Below, piece by piece: positions 1 to 6,769 of a DNA stretch of 8,838 bases (position 1 is its first letter; every line of letters starts with the position of its first letter). The DNA is from Leptospirillum sp. Lineage in GTDB: Bacteria > Nitrospirota > Leptospirillia > Leptospirillales > Leptospirillaceae. Where the stretch lies: contig DAIEST010000115.1 of the NCBI GenBank assembly GCA_027346125.1, positions 1 to 8,838 of the forward strand, written 5' to 3'. Under the pieces are notes generated by a model. That model was not told where the DNA came from. It did no database searches and saw only the letters and a list, made by a program, of their open reading frames with translations. A program made the position numbers and the translations under genes.

Positions 1-504
1 GAGATGCTCGACCGGCTCCGGCGCGATCCGGAAAGCTTGTCCCGAACGGTGGACTGGGCAATCAAGTGGTCCGTTCTGGAAACCTATCGTGACCGGAAGG
101 GCTGGGATCTTTCGGACCAGCGTCTCAAGATGCTGGATTTCCAGTACCACGACCTTCGTCCCGAGAAAGGAATTTTCTCTCTTCTGGAGGCTTCCGGACA
201 GGTGGAGCGGCTGGTGGATCCCATGGAGATAGAAGATGCTCTTGTCCACCCTCCGACGGAGACCCGGGCCTATTTCAGGGGAGAGATGCTCCGGAGGTTC
301 CCGGGGCAGGTCCATGCCGTCAGCTGGAGTTCGGTGGTCATGGATACGGGAGATGCCGCCCTGAAGCGCATCCCCCTTTGGGACCCGTGGAAAGGGACCC
401 AGAAGCGGGTGGGAGCCCTGATCGGAAAGGCCGGAACTGCAAGGGAACTGCTGGATGAGCTGGTTCCTTTCCGGCCGGAATCGGACCAAACGACCGAGAG
501 GTGA
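1..504 (+). CDS. dop: Dop, Pup deamidase/depupylase (C-terminal part, 5' truncated by window)
   Basis: This is the last 167 residues of Dop, the carboxylate-amine-ligase-fold enzyme that removes Pup from tagged proteins and, where Pup ends in Gln, deamidates it. The frame is open from the first base, so the start lies upstream. Recognisable from memory of the mycobacterial protein are DWAIKW, the FQYHDLRPEKGIF segment, PPTETRAYFRGEMLRRF, and the Dop-type tail (WSSVVMD, then RIPLWDP and VGALIG). PafA instead has an FTVDW...LND tail, so this is Dop and not a second ligase. The ATP-binding half and the Dop loop are outside the window. The TGA stop lies 3 nt before the pup start, implying one transcript and coupled translation. 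Because the Pup here already ends in Glu, the likely role is depupylation and Pup recycling rather than Pup activation (inference). Confidence 0.93.
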   Translation, partial: EMLDRLRRDPESLSRTVDWAIKWSVLETYRDRKGWDLSDQRLKMLDFQYHDLRPEKGIFSLLEASGQVERLVDPMEIEDALVHPPTETRAYFRGEMLRRFPGQVHAVSWSSVVMDTGDAALKRIPLWDPWKGTQKRVGALIGKAGTARELLDELVPFRPESDQTTER

Positions 505-507
505 AAG

Positions 508-717
508 ATGGCTGCACAGGAAAGCGAGACACGGAAGAGTTCCAGTTCTTCATCGTCCGAGCCGGAAACGGAGACGGCGGGAGTTTCCCCGGCCGTTTCG
601 GAAAAGGCCGGGCGACTCAAGGAAGAAGCCGATCAGCTGGTGGATCGCATCGATGAGGTGCTGGAGGAAAATGCCGAGAGTTTTGTGAAGGCGTTCATTC
701 AAAAAGGTGGCGAATAG
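508..717 (+). CDS. pup: Pup, prokaryotic ubiquitin-like protein ending in Gly-Gly-Glu
   Basis: A 69-residue protein modifier, conjugated through its C-terminal Glu side chain to substrate lysines. The C-terminal third, IDEVLEENAESFVKAFIQ then KGGE, is almost the same as actinobacterial Pup (IDDVLEENAEDFVRAYVQKGGQ in Mycobacterium, recalled). The last residue is Glu69 instead of Gln, so PafA can use the translated protein directly. The N-terminal half is disordered and low-complexity, with seven consecutive Ser at residues 11-17 in mixed codons. The central part (about 32-62) is the helical segment that in the family binds the ATPase coiled coil. The start ATG has GAGGTG 4 nt upstream, overlapping the dop stop. 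UBact was considered, but the close match to Pup argues against it. Lysines at 10, 33, 38, 61 and 66 could accept modification. Confidence 0.95.
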   Translation: MAAQESETRKSSSSSSSEPETETAGVSPAVSEKAGRLKEEADQLVDRIDEVLEENAESFVKAFIQKGGE

Positions 718-721
718 CCCC

Positions 722-728
722 GGAGGAG
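722..728 (+). promoter_or_regulatory. Ribosome binding site that decides the prcB start
   Basis: GGAGGAG sits 5 nt before the TTG at 734 and is the strongest Shine-Dalgarno match near the start of prcB. The in-frame GTG at 707, which would overlap pup, has only an A-rich stretch upstream. The ATG at 743 is 14 nt from this site, which is too far. Confidence 0.65.
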
Positions 729-733
729 TGCTC

Positions 734-1576
734 TTGAGTCCGATGAGGGAGGGATCCCTGTGGTGGGGGGGATCGTCGTTTGTAGAGCTTCTTCGGCATG
801 TCCGCATGTCTTCGGGAGAGCCGGGGATTCTGTCCGGGATGGGGGGCGGGAACTCTCCGGTTCCTTCCGGGGGAAACTCACTGGAAGGCATTCCGGTCTG
901 GCATGGCACGACCGTCCTGGCCCTCCGGACCGCTTCCGGCGTCATCATGGCGGCGGATCGTCAGGCTTCCGAGGGATACCAGGTGGCGGACAGGGCGATC
1001 CATAAAATCTTTCCGGTCGATCGGGGTTCGGCCGTCGCCATCGCCGGAGCCGCGGGACCGGCGATCGAGATGGCCCGCCTTTTCCGCGTGGAGATCGAAC
1101 ACTACGAAAAACTGGAGGGGGTTTCCCTCTCTCTTCTGGGAAAATCCAACAAGCTGGGGCAGATGGTCCGGGAACATCTGCCCCTGGCGATGCAGGGGCT
1201 GGTCGTGGTGCCGCTGTATGCCGGGTTCGACGACCGTTCCGGAGAAGGGCGAATCTTCAAGTACGATGCGGTCGGGGGGCGCTACGAGGAGGAGGAGTAC
1301 CATGCGAACGGTTCCGGCGGCCTGTTCGCCAGAAACGTCCTGAAGATGTCCTACCGGCCCGGTCTTGCGGAGGAGGAAGGGGTGCAGATCGCGCTTCGGG
1401 CGCTGTATGAAGCCGCGGATGAGGACCTGGGAACAGGAGGGCCCGATTTTGTCCGGGGCATCTACCCGACGGTCTATTCGCTCACCCGGTCGGGCGTTGA
1501 AGGGATTCCGACGGATCGGGTTTCCCGGATTCTCCGGGAGATCTCCGATTCACTGAGACGGCGGGAAAAAACATGA
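734..1576 (+). CDS. prcB: 20S proteasome beta subunit (catalytic, with propeptide)
   Basis: An N-terminal-nucleophile Thr protease subunit forming the inner rings of the 20S core. With the TTG start the precursor is 280 residues. Cleavage between Gly58 and Thr59 (HG|TTVLAL) exposes the catalytic Thr and removes a 58-residue propeptide, close to the 57 residues of Mycobacterium tuberculosis PrcB. In mature numbering Thr1, Asp17 (in MAADR) and Lys33 (in AIHK) are all present, so the subunit should be active. Further family marks are EHYEKLEGV, AMQGL, NGSGGLFAR and TGGPDFVRGIYPT. A longer GTG start at 707 is possible but has a poor ribosome binding site. The gene follows pup by 16 nt and its TGA overlaps the prcA ATG. 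The propeptide contains SSFVELLRH, resembling the SSFTDFLRR of actinobacterial propeptides. Confidence 0.95.
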   Translation: MSPMREGSLWWGGSSFVELLRHVRMSSGEPGILSGMGGGNSPVPSGGNSLEGIPVWHGTTVLALRTASGVIMAADRQASEGYQVADRAIHKIFPVDRGSAVAIAGAAGPAIEMARLFRVEIEHYEKLEGVSLSLLGKSNKLGQMVREHLPLAMQGLVVVPLYAGFDDRSGEGRIFKYDAVGGRYEEEEYHANGSGGLFARNVLKMSYRPGLAEEEGVQIALRALYEAADEDLGTGGPDFVRGIYPTVYSLTRSGVEGIPTDRVSRILREISDSLRRREKT

Positions 1577-2301
1577 CGATGCCTTTTTATGTCTCTCCCG
1601 AACAGTTTCTGCAGGACAAGGCCGAGTATGCGAAGAAAGGGATCAGCCGGGGACGCTCCATCGCCGTTCTGGAGGTCGTCGAGGGGATCCTGCTGGTGGC
1701 GGACAATCCCAGCCATGCTTTGCATAAAATATCGGAAATCTACGACCGGGTGGCCTTTGCGGGGGTCGGCAAGTATAGCGAGTTCGAAAATCTCCGGAAG
1801 TCCGGAATCCGCTATGCCGATCTGAAAGGCTTCCTCTACAGCCGGGAGGACGTGACCGGGAGATCGCTGGCCAACGCCTACTCCGAGCTTCTCGGGAACT
1901 CGTTCAGCCAGGAGATGAAACCCATGGAAGTGGAGATCATCCTGGCCGATCTGGGATCCGGTGAGCGTTCCAACGAGATCTACCGGATTTCTTTTGACGG
2001 TTCGATCTTTGACGAATCGCTCGTCAGCGTGGTGGGCGGCCGGTCGGAACAACTGAAAGCCTTTCTCAGGGAACGGGTCCGGCCGGGGGTGACGATGTCC
2101 GAAGGTCTGGGACTGGTCCGTGCCGGGTTTCTCGCCCAGAACGAGAATGGACATTCCGTCGAGAACATGGAAGCGGCGCTTCTTGAAAGGGCCGGTAACG
2201 GCCGGTGCTTCCGGCGACTTTCGTCGGCCGAGATTGCAGGATTCCTCTCCGAAGGGGAGGGTGGAGGGTTGGCTCATGGTACGTCGGATCTTCGGTCTTG
2301 A
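1573..2301 (+). CDS. prcA: 20S proteasome alpha subunit
   Basis: A 242-residue non-catalytic alpha subunit forming the outer, gating rings of the 20S proteasome. The N-terminus (MTMPFYVSPEQ, then KAEYAKKGISRGRS) closely matches actinobacterial PrcA (MSFPYFISPEQ...ELARKGIARAKS, recalled). Other marks are ADNPSHALHKISEIYDRVAF, DVTGRSLANAY, and EIYRISFDGS. It lacks the Thr nucleophile and propeptide of the beta subunit. The ATGA overlap with prcB (1573-1576) suggests coupled translation and matched amounts of the two subunits. ATG at 1579 is an alternative start two codons in. The C-terminus is Gly-rich (LSEGEGGGLAHG) and overlaps the pafA start by 26 nt, so this tail is partly shaped by the pafA ribosome binding site. 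Confidence 0.95.
   Translation: MTMPFYVSPEQFLQDKAEYAKKGISRGRSIAVLEVVEGILLVADNPSHALHKISEIYDRVAFAGVGKYSEFENLRKSGIRYADLKGFLYSREDVTGRSLANAYSELLGNSFSQEMKPMEVEIILADLGSGERSNEIYRISFDGSIFDESLVSVVGGRSEQLKAFLRERVRPGVTMSEGLGLVRAGFLAQNENGHSVENMEAALLERAGNGRCFRRLSSAEIAGFLSEGEGGGLAHGTSDLRS
2263..2268 (+). promoter_or_regulatory. Ribosome binding site of pafA, inside prcA
   Basis: GGAGGG lies 7 nt before the ATG at 2276. It fixes the pafA start even though the frame stays open upstream to 2120. It is embedded in the last codons of prcA, consistent with coupled translation. Confidence 0.7.
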
Positions 2302-3622
2302 GAGCGAATACGGATTTGTATTCTGCAACAAGAGCCAGAAAGCCTACCCGCCGGAGCGCGCCCTGGAGTTCCTGTTCCAGGGCATCCTGATGAATTCGTG
2401 GTCGCGGGATGCCTTTCTCCCGAACGGAGCCCGGGTCTATCAGGATACCGGAAGCCATCCGGAGTATTCGACGCCGGAATGCGATCGCGTCAGGGACGTG
2501 GTGGCGCATGACAAGGCCGGCGAGCGGATCCTCTCCCGCGCGGTGGATTTTGCCTTCGATCATCTGCACGAAGAGGGGGTGGACGGCTCCCTCTTCGTCC
2601 TCAAGAACAATACCGACGCGGCCGGAAATTCCTACGGATGCCACGAGAACTACCTGATTGACCGGAACGTGACCTTCTGGAGGCTTTCCCGGACGCTGAT
2701 CCCGTTCTTCGTCACCCGCCAGGTTTATGCCGGGGCGGGGGGACTCGTTCCGGACGGGGAAGGGAAGGTCATGTTCGCCCTGTCTCCCCGGGCGCTCCAC
2801 ATCCGGGAAAAGATCTCCTGTTCCACGACCTCCTCGCGTCCGATCATCAATACCCGGGACGAGCCCCATGCCGACCCCCAGAAATACCGGAGACTGCATA
2901 TTATCGTGGGCGATTCCAACATGAGCGAGATCAGCAATTATCTGAAGATCGGCGCTACGGCGCTCGTTCTTCAGGTGATCGAGGAAGGCGGACTCCACGA
3001 CCGGATGTCCCTGGAGGATCCCATTCGCGCCATCCGGGAGATTTCGCTGGATCCCGGCCTGACGCGCAAGATCCGTCTGGAAGGGGGGAGGGAGATGACG
3101 GCCGTCGAGATCCAGTGGGAGTATCTGGAAACTGTCCGGGCGTTTCTGGAGCGGGAAGGTCCGATTCCCCCCGCTTCGGAAGAGGTGCTCTCCCTGTGGG
3201 AGCGGGTGCTGACGGATCTCGAAAAGGATCCGATGCGGCTGGGTCGTGAGTTCGACTGGTCCATCAAGTACCAGACATTGGAGAACTACCGGGAAACGAA
3301 GGGGCTGGACTGGTCCGATCCCGTTCTGTCGATGGTCGACTACCAGTACCATGACGTACACCTGAAGCGCGGCCTGTACAATATCCTTGTTAACGAGGGG
3401 CGCGTGGATCGTCTGGTGGGGGAGGACGAAGTCCTGTCGGCAATGGATACGCCCCCTCAGACGACACGGGCCAAGCTGAGAGGGGAACACATCCGCCAGG
3501 CGATGAAGGAGCACCGTTCCTTCACGGTGGACTGGACTTACATGAGGCTGAACGATCCGCCCCAGGAAACCGTGCACTGGTCGGATCCGTTTCGCAACTG
3601 GGAGAACGGACGTACCGAGTGA
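2276..3622 (+). CDS. pafA: PafA, Pup-protein ligase
   Basis: A 448-residue ligase (mycobacterial PafA is 452) that phosphorylates the Pup C-terminal Glu with ATP and joins it by an isopeptide bond to substrate lysines. The start follows from its ribosome binding site and from the family N-terminus: MVRRIFGLESEYGF aligns with MQRRIMGIETEFGV, keeping Glu9 of the Mg-ATP site. NGARVYQDTGSHPEY puts Asp57 at the catalytic-base position. NNTDAAGNSYGCHENYL (111-127), SRPIINTRDEPHAD (187-200) and LHIIVGDSNMSE are conserved. The C-terminal domain has PPQTTRAKLRGE and FTVDWTYMRLND, which are PafA-type and not Dop-type. It is paralogous to the dop product at the window start; compare DWSIKY/DWAIKW and YQYHD/FQYHD. 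In this cluster the two enzymes flank the pup-prcB-prcA block. Confidence 0.96.
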   Translation: MVRRIFGLESEYGFVFCNKSQKAYPPERALEFLFQGILMNSWSRDAFLPNGARVYQDTGSHPEYSTPECDRVRDVVAHDKAGERILSRAVDFAFDHLHEEGVDGSLFVLKNNTDAAGNSYGCHENYLIDRNVTFWRLSRTLIPFFVTRQVYAGAGGLVPDGEGKVMFALSPRALHIREKISCSTTSSRPIINTRDEPHADPQKYRRLHIIVGDSNMSEISNYLKIGATALVLQVIEEGGLHDRMSLEDPIRAIREISLDPGLTRKIRLEGGREMTAVEIQWEYLETVRAFLEREGPIPPASEEVLSLWERVLTDLEKDPMRLGREFDWSIKYQTLENYRETKGLDWSDPVLSMVDYQYHDVHLKRGLYNILVNEGRVDRLVGEDEVLSAMDTPPQTTRAKLRGEHIRQAMKEHRSFTVDWTYMRLNDPPQETVHWSDPFRNWENGRTE

Positions 3623-3645
3623 CAGATCCATTCGATCACCGATCC

Positions 3646-4305
3646 ATGAAAAAACTGTTGATCCCCATGTGGATCGCATGGGTTGCCCTGCTCCTTGCCT
3701 CCCATGTCATGGAGCCGACCGTCGTTCCGTCGGCCCGCCAGGATCTGGAACCGGGACAGGAAGGCGGATCCGATTTTTCCGGGCCGCATTTTCAGCCCGT
3801 GGCGAACAACAATATTCCTCTTCTCCCTGCCCCGCTTCCGTTCAATCCGGCCCCCTCCGTGAATCCCTTCAACCCTTCCGGAGCGGCGGGGCCGCTTGGC
3901 CAGTCTTCCGGTGCGTTCCAGCCACAGAGTCCCTCGAACTCCCTGCCGGTTCCGCTGATGCCCGTACCGACGATTGCCCCGGTCCTGGGATTGCCTCCCG
4001 GTTCCTTCGCTCCCGCTGCTCCAACTGTTTCACTGGGACTCCTGGGCGGAACGGCCCAACCGGTCGCGCCTGCGCCCGGTGTGTTCGTTTTTCCATTTTC
4101 GATGGGGCCTGCAACGCTTCTGAACCAATTCGCCCAGCCGCCGCTCGTCCCATTCGGTCAGGTGGGCGTTCCTCCGCAGGCCTATGTCCCCTCCCTGAAT
4201 TCCGGGGGACAGAATCCCTTTTCCTTCCAGTGCAATTATTATTTCTTTCCCAATTGCGGCGCAAACGGCGGGCAATCCCAGAACTTCCGGTATTCCACCC
4301 GCTGA
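3646..4305 (+). CDS. Proline-rich exported protein of unknown function
   Basis: A 219-residue protein that I do not recognise. MKKLLIPMWIAWVALLLAS forms a signal peptide or membrane anchor, with two Lys followed by about 16 hydrophobic residues. Residues 25-190 are low-complexity and rich in Pro, Ala, Gly, Ser and Asn, with loose repeats of type PxPxP and NPF (for example PLPFNPAPSVNPFNPSGA). The C-terminus has two Cys (196 and 204) in an aromatic stretch, FQCNYYFFPNCG, which could form a disulfide. The start is uncertain. GTG at 3619 overlaps the pafA stop (GTGA) and adds nine residues ahead of the Lys pair, while ATG at 3646 gives a cleaner signal peptide. Neither has a strong ribosome binding site. 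It lies 23 nt after pafA on the same strand and could be the operon's last gene, but an exported protein is not an obvious partner of a cytoplasmic proteasome. Confidence 0.72.
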   Translation: MKKLLIPMWIAWVALLLASHVMEPTVVPSARQDLEPGQEGGSDFSGPHFQPVANNNIPLLPAPLPFNPAPSVNPFNPSGAAGPLGQSSGAFQPQSPSNSLPVPLMPVPTIAPVLGLPPGSFAPAAPTVSLGLLGGTAQPVAPAPGVFVFPFSMGPATLLNQFAQPPLVPFGQVGVPPQAYVPSLNSGGQNPFSFQCNYYFFPNCGANGGQSQNFRYSTR

Positions 4306-4378
4306 CGCGTGTCCGATCCGGGCATGAACATTTCCGATTGGCAAGCGCGGCATGATGGAGGCAGGCTCGCCGTCCCCG

Positions 4379-5584
4379 TCAGTGGGTATCCGGTGTGTCC
4401 GGGGAACTGCGATACACGGGAATGAGTGCGGCGGTTCCCAGGATGACGGCCATTGTCGCCCCGAGAAATCCTGCCAGAAAATCACCCCGGTCCCACAGGA
4501 GGGAAACGGCCGGCTGGAAAAGGATCATCCCGGCCGCCCCCGAGATTTCCCAGGAGGCATAGGCACCCAGACGATTCTCGTGGGAGACGAGCCTCGGGAT
4601 AAGGGATTTGGGTCCGACGCTCAACAGGACATCCGCAATCCCCCACAGGAGCATGGCCACAAAGTAGAGAGCCATGACCCTCCCGCCGAACCCCATGATC
4701 AGAAGTGCTGCAGTCAGGAGTCCCGACCCGAGAAAGGTCAGTTTCCAGGGAGGCAATGAGCCGGGTTGCCTCGAAAGCCAAAGGGCGGCCAGGACATGCG
4801 AGATGCTGGCGAAAACGAACCCGAGTCCCATGATGCGGGGAAGACCTGTGGTTTTTCCGAACTGGAACATGAGAAGGGTTGCGGGAAACAGCCCCATCCG
4901 GATCAGGAAAGAGCCCAGAAGAAAAGAGCGGAAACGTGGGCGCAGGCGAGGGAAATGGACGGTGTTCGGGGGGCGGACCGGCAGCCCTGGTTCTTCCTGA
5001 AGGGGCGTCGCGGCCATTCTTGCGGCGCGTCGGGCGAAGATGAGGCAGACGACGCCGGGAAGAGCGGTTCCCCAGAGCAGATCCCGGATCGGAAGCAGTC
5101 CCCAGAGAAGAACAGCGACCATGGGCCCCAGGATGCCTCCCGTCTGGTCCAGCGCCCGGATTTTGGCGAACGCGGATGGAAGCTGTGCCGGAGCGATCTT
5201 CCCGGCGAGAAGCGTGTCCCGGGCAGGACCCCGGAGCCCTTTCCCGAACCAGGAAAGCGATTTCAGGACGACCAGGTGCCATGGCTGGAAGGCGGTCGCC
5301 ATCAGGGGAGTGGCCAACATGCTGAGCGCATAACCGGTCTGGACTTTCTGGCCCAGGGACAGATCCGACCGTTTCCCTTTCCGGACGACCATGCTTCCCA
5401 AGATTCTCGCCAGTTCGGAGAATCCTTCGAGAAGGGCCAGGATGACGGCGGTTCCTCCGAGATGAATCAGCCAGAACGGAAGCAGTACGTGGGCCATCTC
5501 GTAGGAAAAGTCCGCAAACAGGCTTGTCATCCCGAATTCCCGGGCCAGGGGATGACGGCTTCCGGATTCGGGCGGTCCGCTCAC
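4379..5584 (-). CDS. Major facilitator superfamily transporter
   Basis: A 401-residue polytopic inner-membrane protein with about 12 hydrophobic segments, typical of MFS carriers; the substrate is unknown. The first helix carries GMTSLFADFSYEM, close to the [GL]xSFFxDxSSEM motif of a drug/unknown-substrate MFS subgroup. GKGLRGPARDTLLA (residues 114-127) matches the GKGIRTPPRDALLA motif of that group, and RALDQTGGILGP (143-154) is a second family signature. The usual acidic residue of the loop 2-3 motif is missing (SMVVRKGKRSD). The GTG start at 5584 overlaps the TGA of the upstream antiporter frame (GTGA, 5581-5584) and has AGAGGA 6 nt before it. Longer in-frame openings run into the antiporter and are rejected. 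It is probably co-transcribed with the antiporter. No clear terminator is seen before the convergent gene ending at 4305. Confidence 0.88.
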   Translation of the reverse strand: MSGPPESGSRHPLAREFGMTSLFADFSYEMAHVLLPFWLIHLGGTAVILALLEGFSELARILGSMVVRKGKRSDLSLGQKVQTGYALSMLATPLMATAFQPWHLVVLKSLSWFGKGLRGPARDTLLAGKIAPAQLPSAFAKIRALDQTGGILGPMVAVLLWGLLPIRDLLWGTALPGVVCLIFARRAARMAATPLQEEPGLPVRPPNTVHFPRLRPRFRSFLLGSFLIRMGLFPATLLMFQFGKTTGLPRIMGLGFVFASISHVLAALWLSRQPGSLPPWKLTFLGSGLLTAALLIMGFGGRVMALYFVAMLLWGIADVLLSVGPKSLIPRLVSHENRLGAYASWEISGAAGMILFQPAVSLLWDRGDFLAGFLGATMAVILGTAALIPVYRSSPDTPDTH

Positions 5585-6066
5585 GAGATTCCTCTGGCGG
5601 ACTGTCGGCTCTTCGCGTAAAGGAAGCTGGCCAGAAGTGCGAGCAGGAGGACCCCTCCCAGGAGCAGATGGACTTTCAGCAGGTGCCAGGGGGATAAAAA
5701 GAGCCCGATGGACAAGGAGACGGTCATCTGAAAACTGACGGATCCCCATACGACATCGAATCCAAGCGCTCTTTCCTTTTTCCTGAGCAGGAAAAAAAGC
5801 GCCAGCGCTTCGGGCGATTCCGTGGCAAGGGCGGAAAGAGCCATGGACAGGAAGAAGGGGAGGGAAGAATGAAAGGATCTCCCCAGGGCGTTCAGTCCGG
5901 ACAGAAATATCTCCGGGCCTACGAGGATCAGGACGACGGAAGCGGCGAAGAGCAGGTAGTCTACGGGTTTTGGCGGGCCGTTTCCTGTCCGGGAATTTCG
6001 GCCATCGGATCGGTCGGGGATTCGATCAGATAGAATGCCCCCAGGTAGAGTCCGAGCAGAAGGCAT
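5581..6066 (-). pseudogene. CaCA-family cation antiporter, C-terminal half (out of frame with N-terminal half)
   Basis: The second half of a Na+/Ca2+-exchanger-like membrane protein, whose N-terminal half ends at 5961 in another frame. Antiporter-like sequence begins at about 5964 with VDYLLFAASVVLILVGPEIFL. It includes an alpha-repeat motif (ALATESPEALALF) and WGSVSFQMTVSLSIGLFLSPW, which resembles the GAMVFQ...GLLFTPW segment of bacterial sodium:calcium antiporters (recalled). The only nearby start is ATG at 6066, with no ribosome binding site, and it would first encode about 34 hydrophilic residues that look like the wrong frame of the upstream half. A -1 shift near 5961-5973 would join both halves into one product of about 310 residues, a normal family length. 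This could be a true frameshift mutation, an assembly error, or recoding. The TGA overlaps the MFS gene start. Confidence 0.7.
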
Positions 6067-6512
6067 CCCGTGAAGAGATGGAGTGGCCGGGAGGAGACGA
6101 ACCCTGAGGCCAGTGCGATTGCCAGTGCGAAGAAAAGGAGCGGGGTCTCGCGCGCGAGTTGCGTTCTCCTTGTCCTGACCAGCGGCTCCTTCCGTGTCGT
6201 CCAGAGATAGGCCGGCCAGAGGACAAGAAGAAGAAAGGCGGGGGCGCCGAGGATGGCCCCTACCCCGATGTTCATCGAGAAATGGTCTGACGGAGAGGCG
6301 GCGGGGGCTTGAGGAACGAGAAAGGCGTAGAGGGGAAGGATCGCTTCCGGAAGGGACAGCGAAAGGTTGCCCAGAATGCGGCTTCCCGCCTGACGGTTCC
6401 GGAACAGGCGGTGGACGAGACGTTCGGCCGAATGGGAAAAGAGCGCGCTCCCCAGCAGCAGGCATGAAAATCCGGCCAGAATCTTGAGGGAGGTCAGTCC
6501 GGTCGGGTTCAT
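5961..6512 (-). CDS. CaCA-family cation antiporter, N-terminal half (stops early)
   Basis: 183 residues with about five membrane segments, forming the first half of a Na+/Ca2+-exchanger-like antiporter. GSALFSHSAERLVHRLF resembles the family's first helix, LSLSLPEAILPLYAF is the first alpha-repeat (usual GTSLPE), and MNIGVGAILGAPAFLLLVL is the second part of that repeat. The Asn of the usual GSN signature is not seen (GAP here), so the ion specificity is unclear. The frame ends at a TAG (5961-5963) within the hydrophilic linker (ESPTDPMAEIPGQETARQNP), exactly where the second half continues in the -1 frame. ATG 6512 is chosen because MNPTGLTSLKIL starts the first helix; no good ribosome binding site is visible. 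The frame stays open upstream into the tRNA-Cys gene, which is not coding. It may be transcribed from the tRNA-Cys promoter. Confidence 0.75.
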   Translation of the reverse strand: MNPTGLTSLKILAGFSCLLLGSALFSHSAERLVHRLFRNRQAGSRILGNLSLSLPEAILPLYAFLVPQAPAASPSDHFSMNIGVGAILGAPAFLLLVLWPAYLWTTRKEPLVRTRRTQLARETPLLFFALAIALASGFVSSRPLHLFTGCLLLGLYLGAFYLIESPTDPMAEIPGQETARQNP

Positions 6513-6541
6513 GAGATCGAAAGGCAGGGAAATGGCGACCG

Positions 6542-6656
6542 GATTGTCCGGCTCAAGCGGATGGACAGATCCGGAGAGAGAAGCGTTTTCCGCATCGGAG
6601 GGCCTCCATCTGATTGTCCAGGAAAGACGGGACAAGTGTTCGTGCGGAGGTTGTCC
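6542..6656. repeat. Cluster of TTGTCC/GGACAA hexamers upstream of the antiporter
   Basis: TTGTCC occurs at 6544, 6614 and 6651, and its complement GGACAA at 6630, all within 113 bp between the tRNA-Cys and the antiporter. The copies at 6542 and 6612 are exact GATTGTCC direct repeats 70 bp apart. The copies at 6614-6619 and 6630-6635 form an inverted repeat with a 10-nt centre. This could be an operator for the antiporter, but chance is not excluded. Confidence 0.3.
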
Positions 6657-6669
6657 AATGGTTTGTTCG

Positions 6670-6744
<75 letters not shown>

Positions 6745-6769
6745 TTTATGGGGAGTTTGTGTCCCGGGG

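Noticed and set aside
508..717. Assignment of the modifier as UBact
   Set aside because: UBact-type modifiers also end in Gly-Gly-Glu/Gln, but the C-terminal helix here is nearly the same as actinobacterial Pup (VLEENAE...QKGG).
3619..3622. GTG start of the proline-rich protein overlapping the pafA stop
   Set aside because: The GTGA overlap is attractive, but the added nine residues are acidic and precede a standard MKKLL signal-peptide start. It is kept only as an alternative.
2066..3679. Minus-strand open frame of 537 codons opposite pafA
   Set aside because: It is a shadow of pafA: high-GC coding sequence leaves few stops on the opposite strand. The translation has no recognisable domain, while pafA itself is certain.
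4306..4378. Bidirectional terminator between the converging genes
   Set aside because: I searched for a GC-rich stem with a U-run on either strand and found none.
4766..5620. Plus-strand open frame of 284 codons opposite the MFS gene
   Set aside because: Its composition is rich in Gly, Glu, Pro and Arg with no helices or motifs, while the opposite strand encodes a clear membrane transporter.
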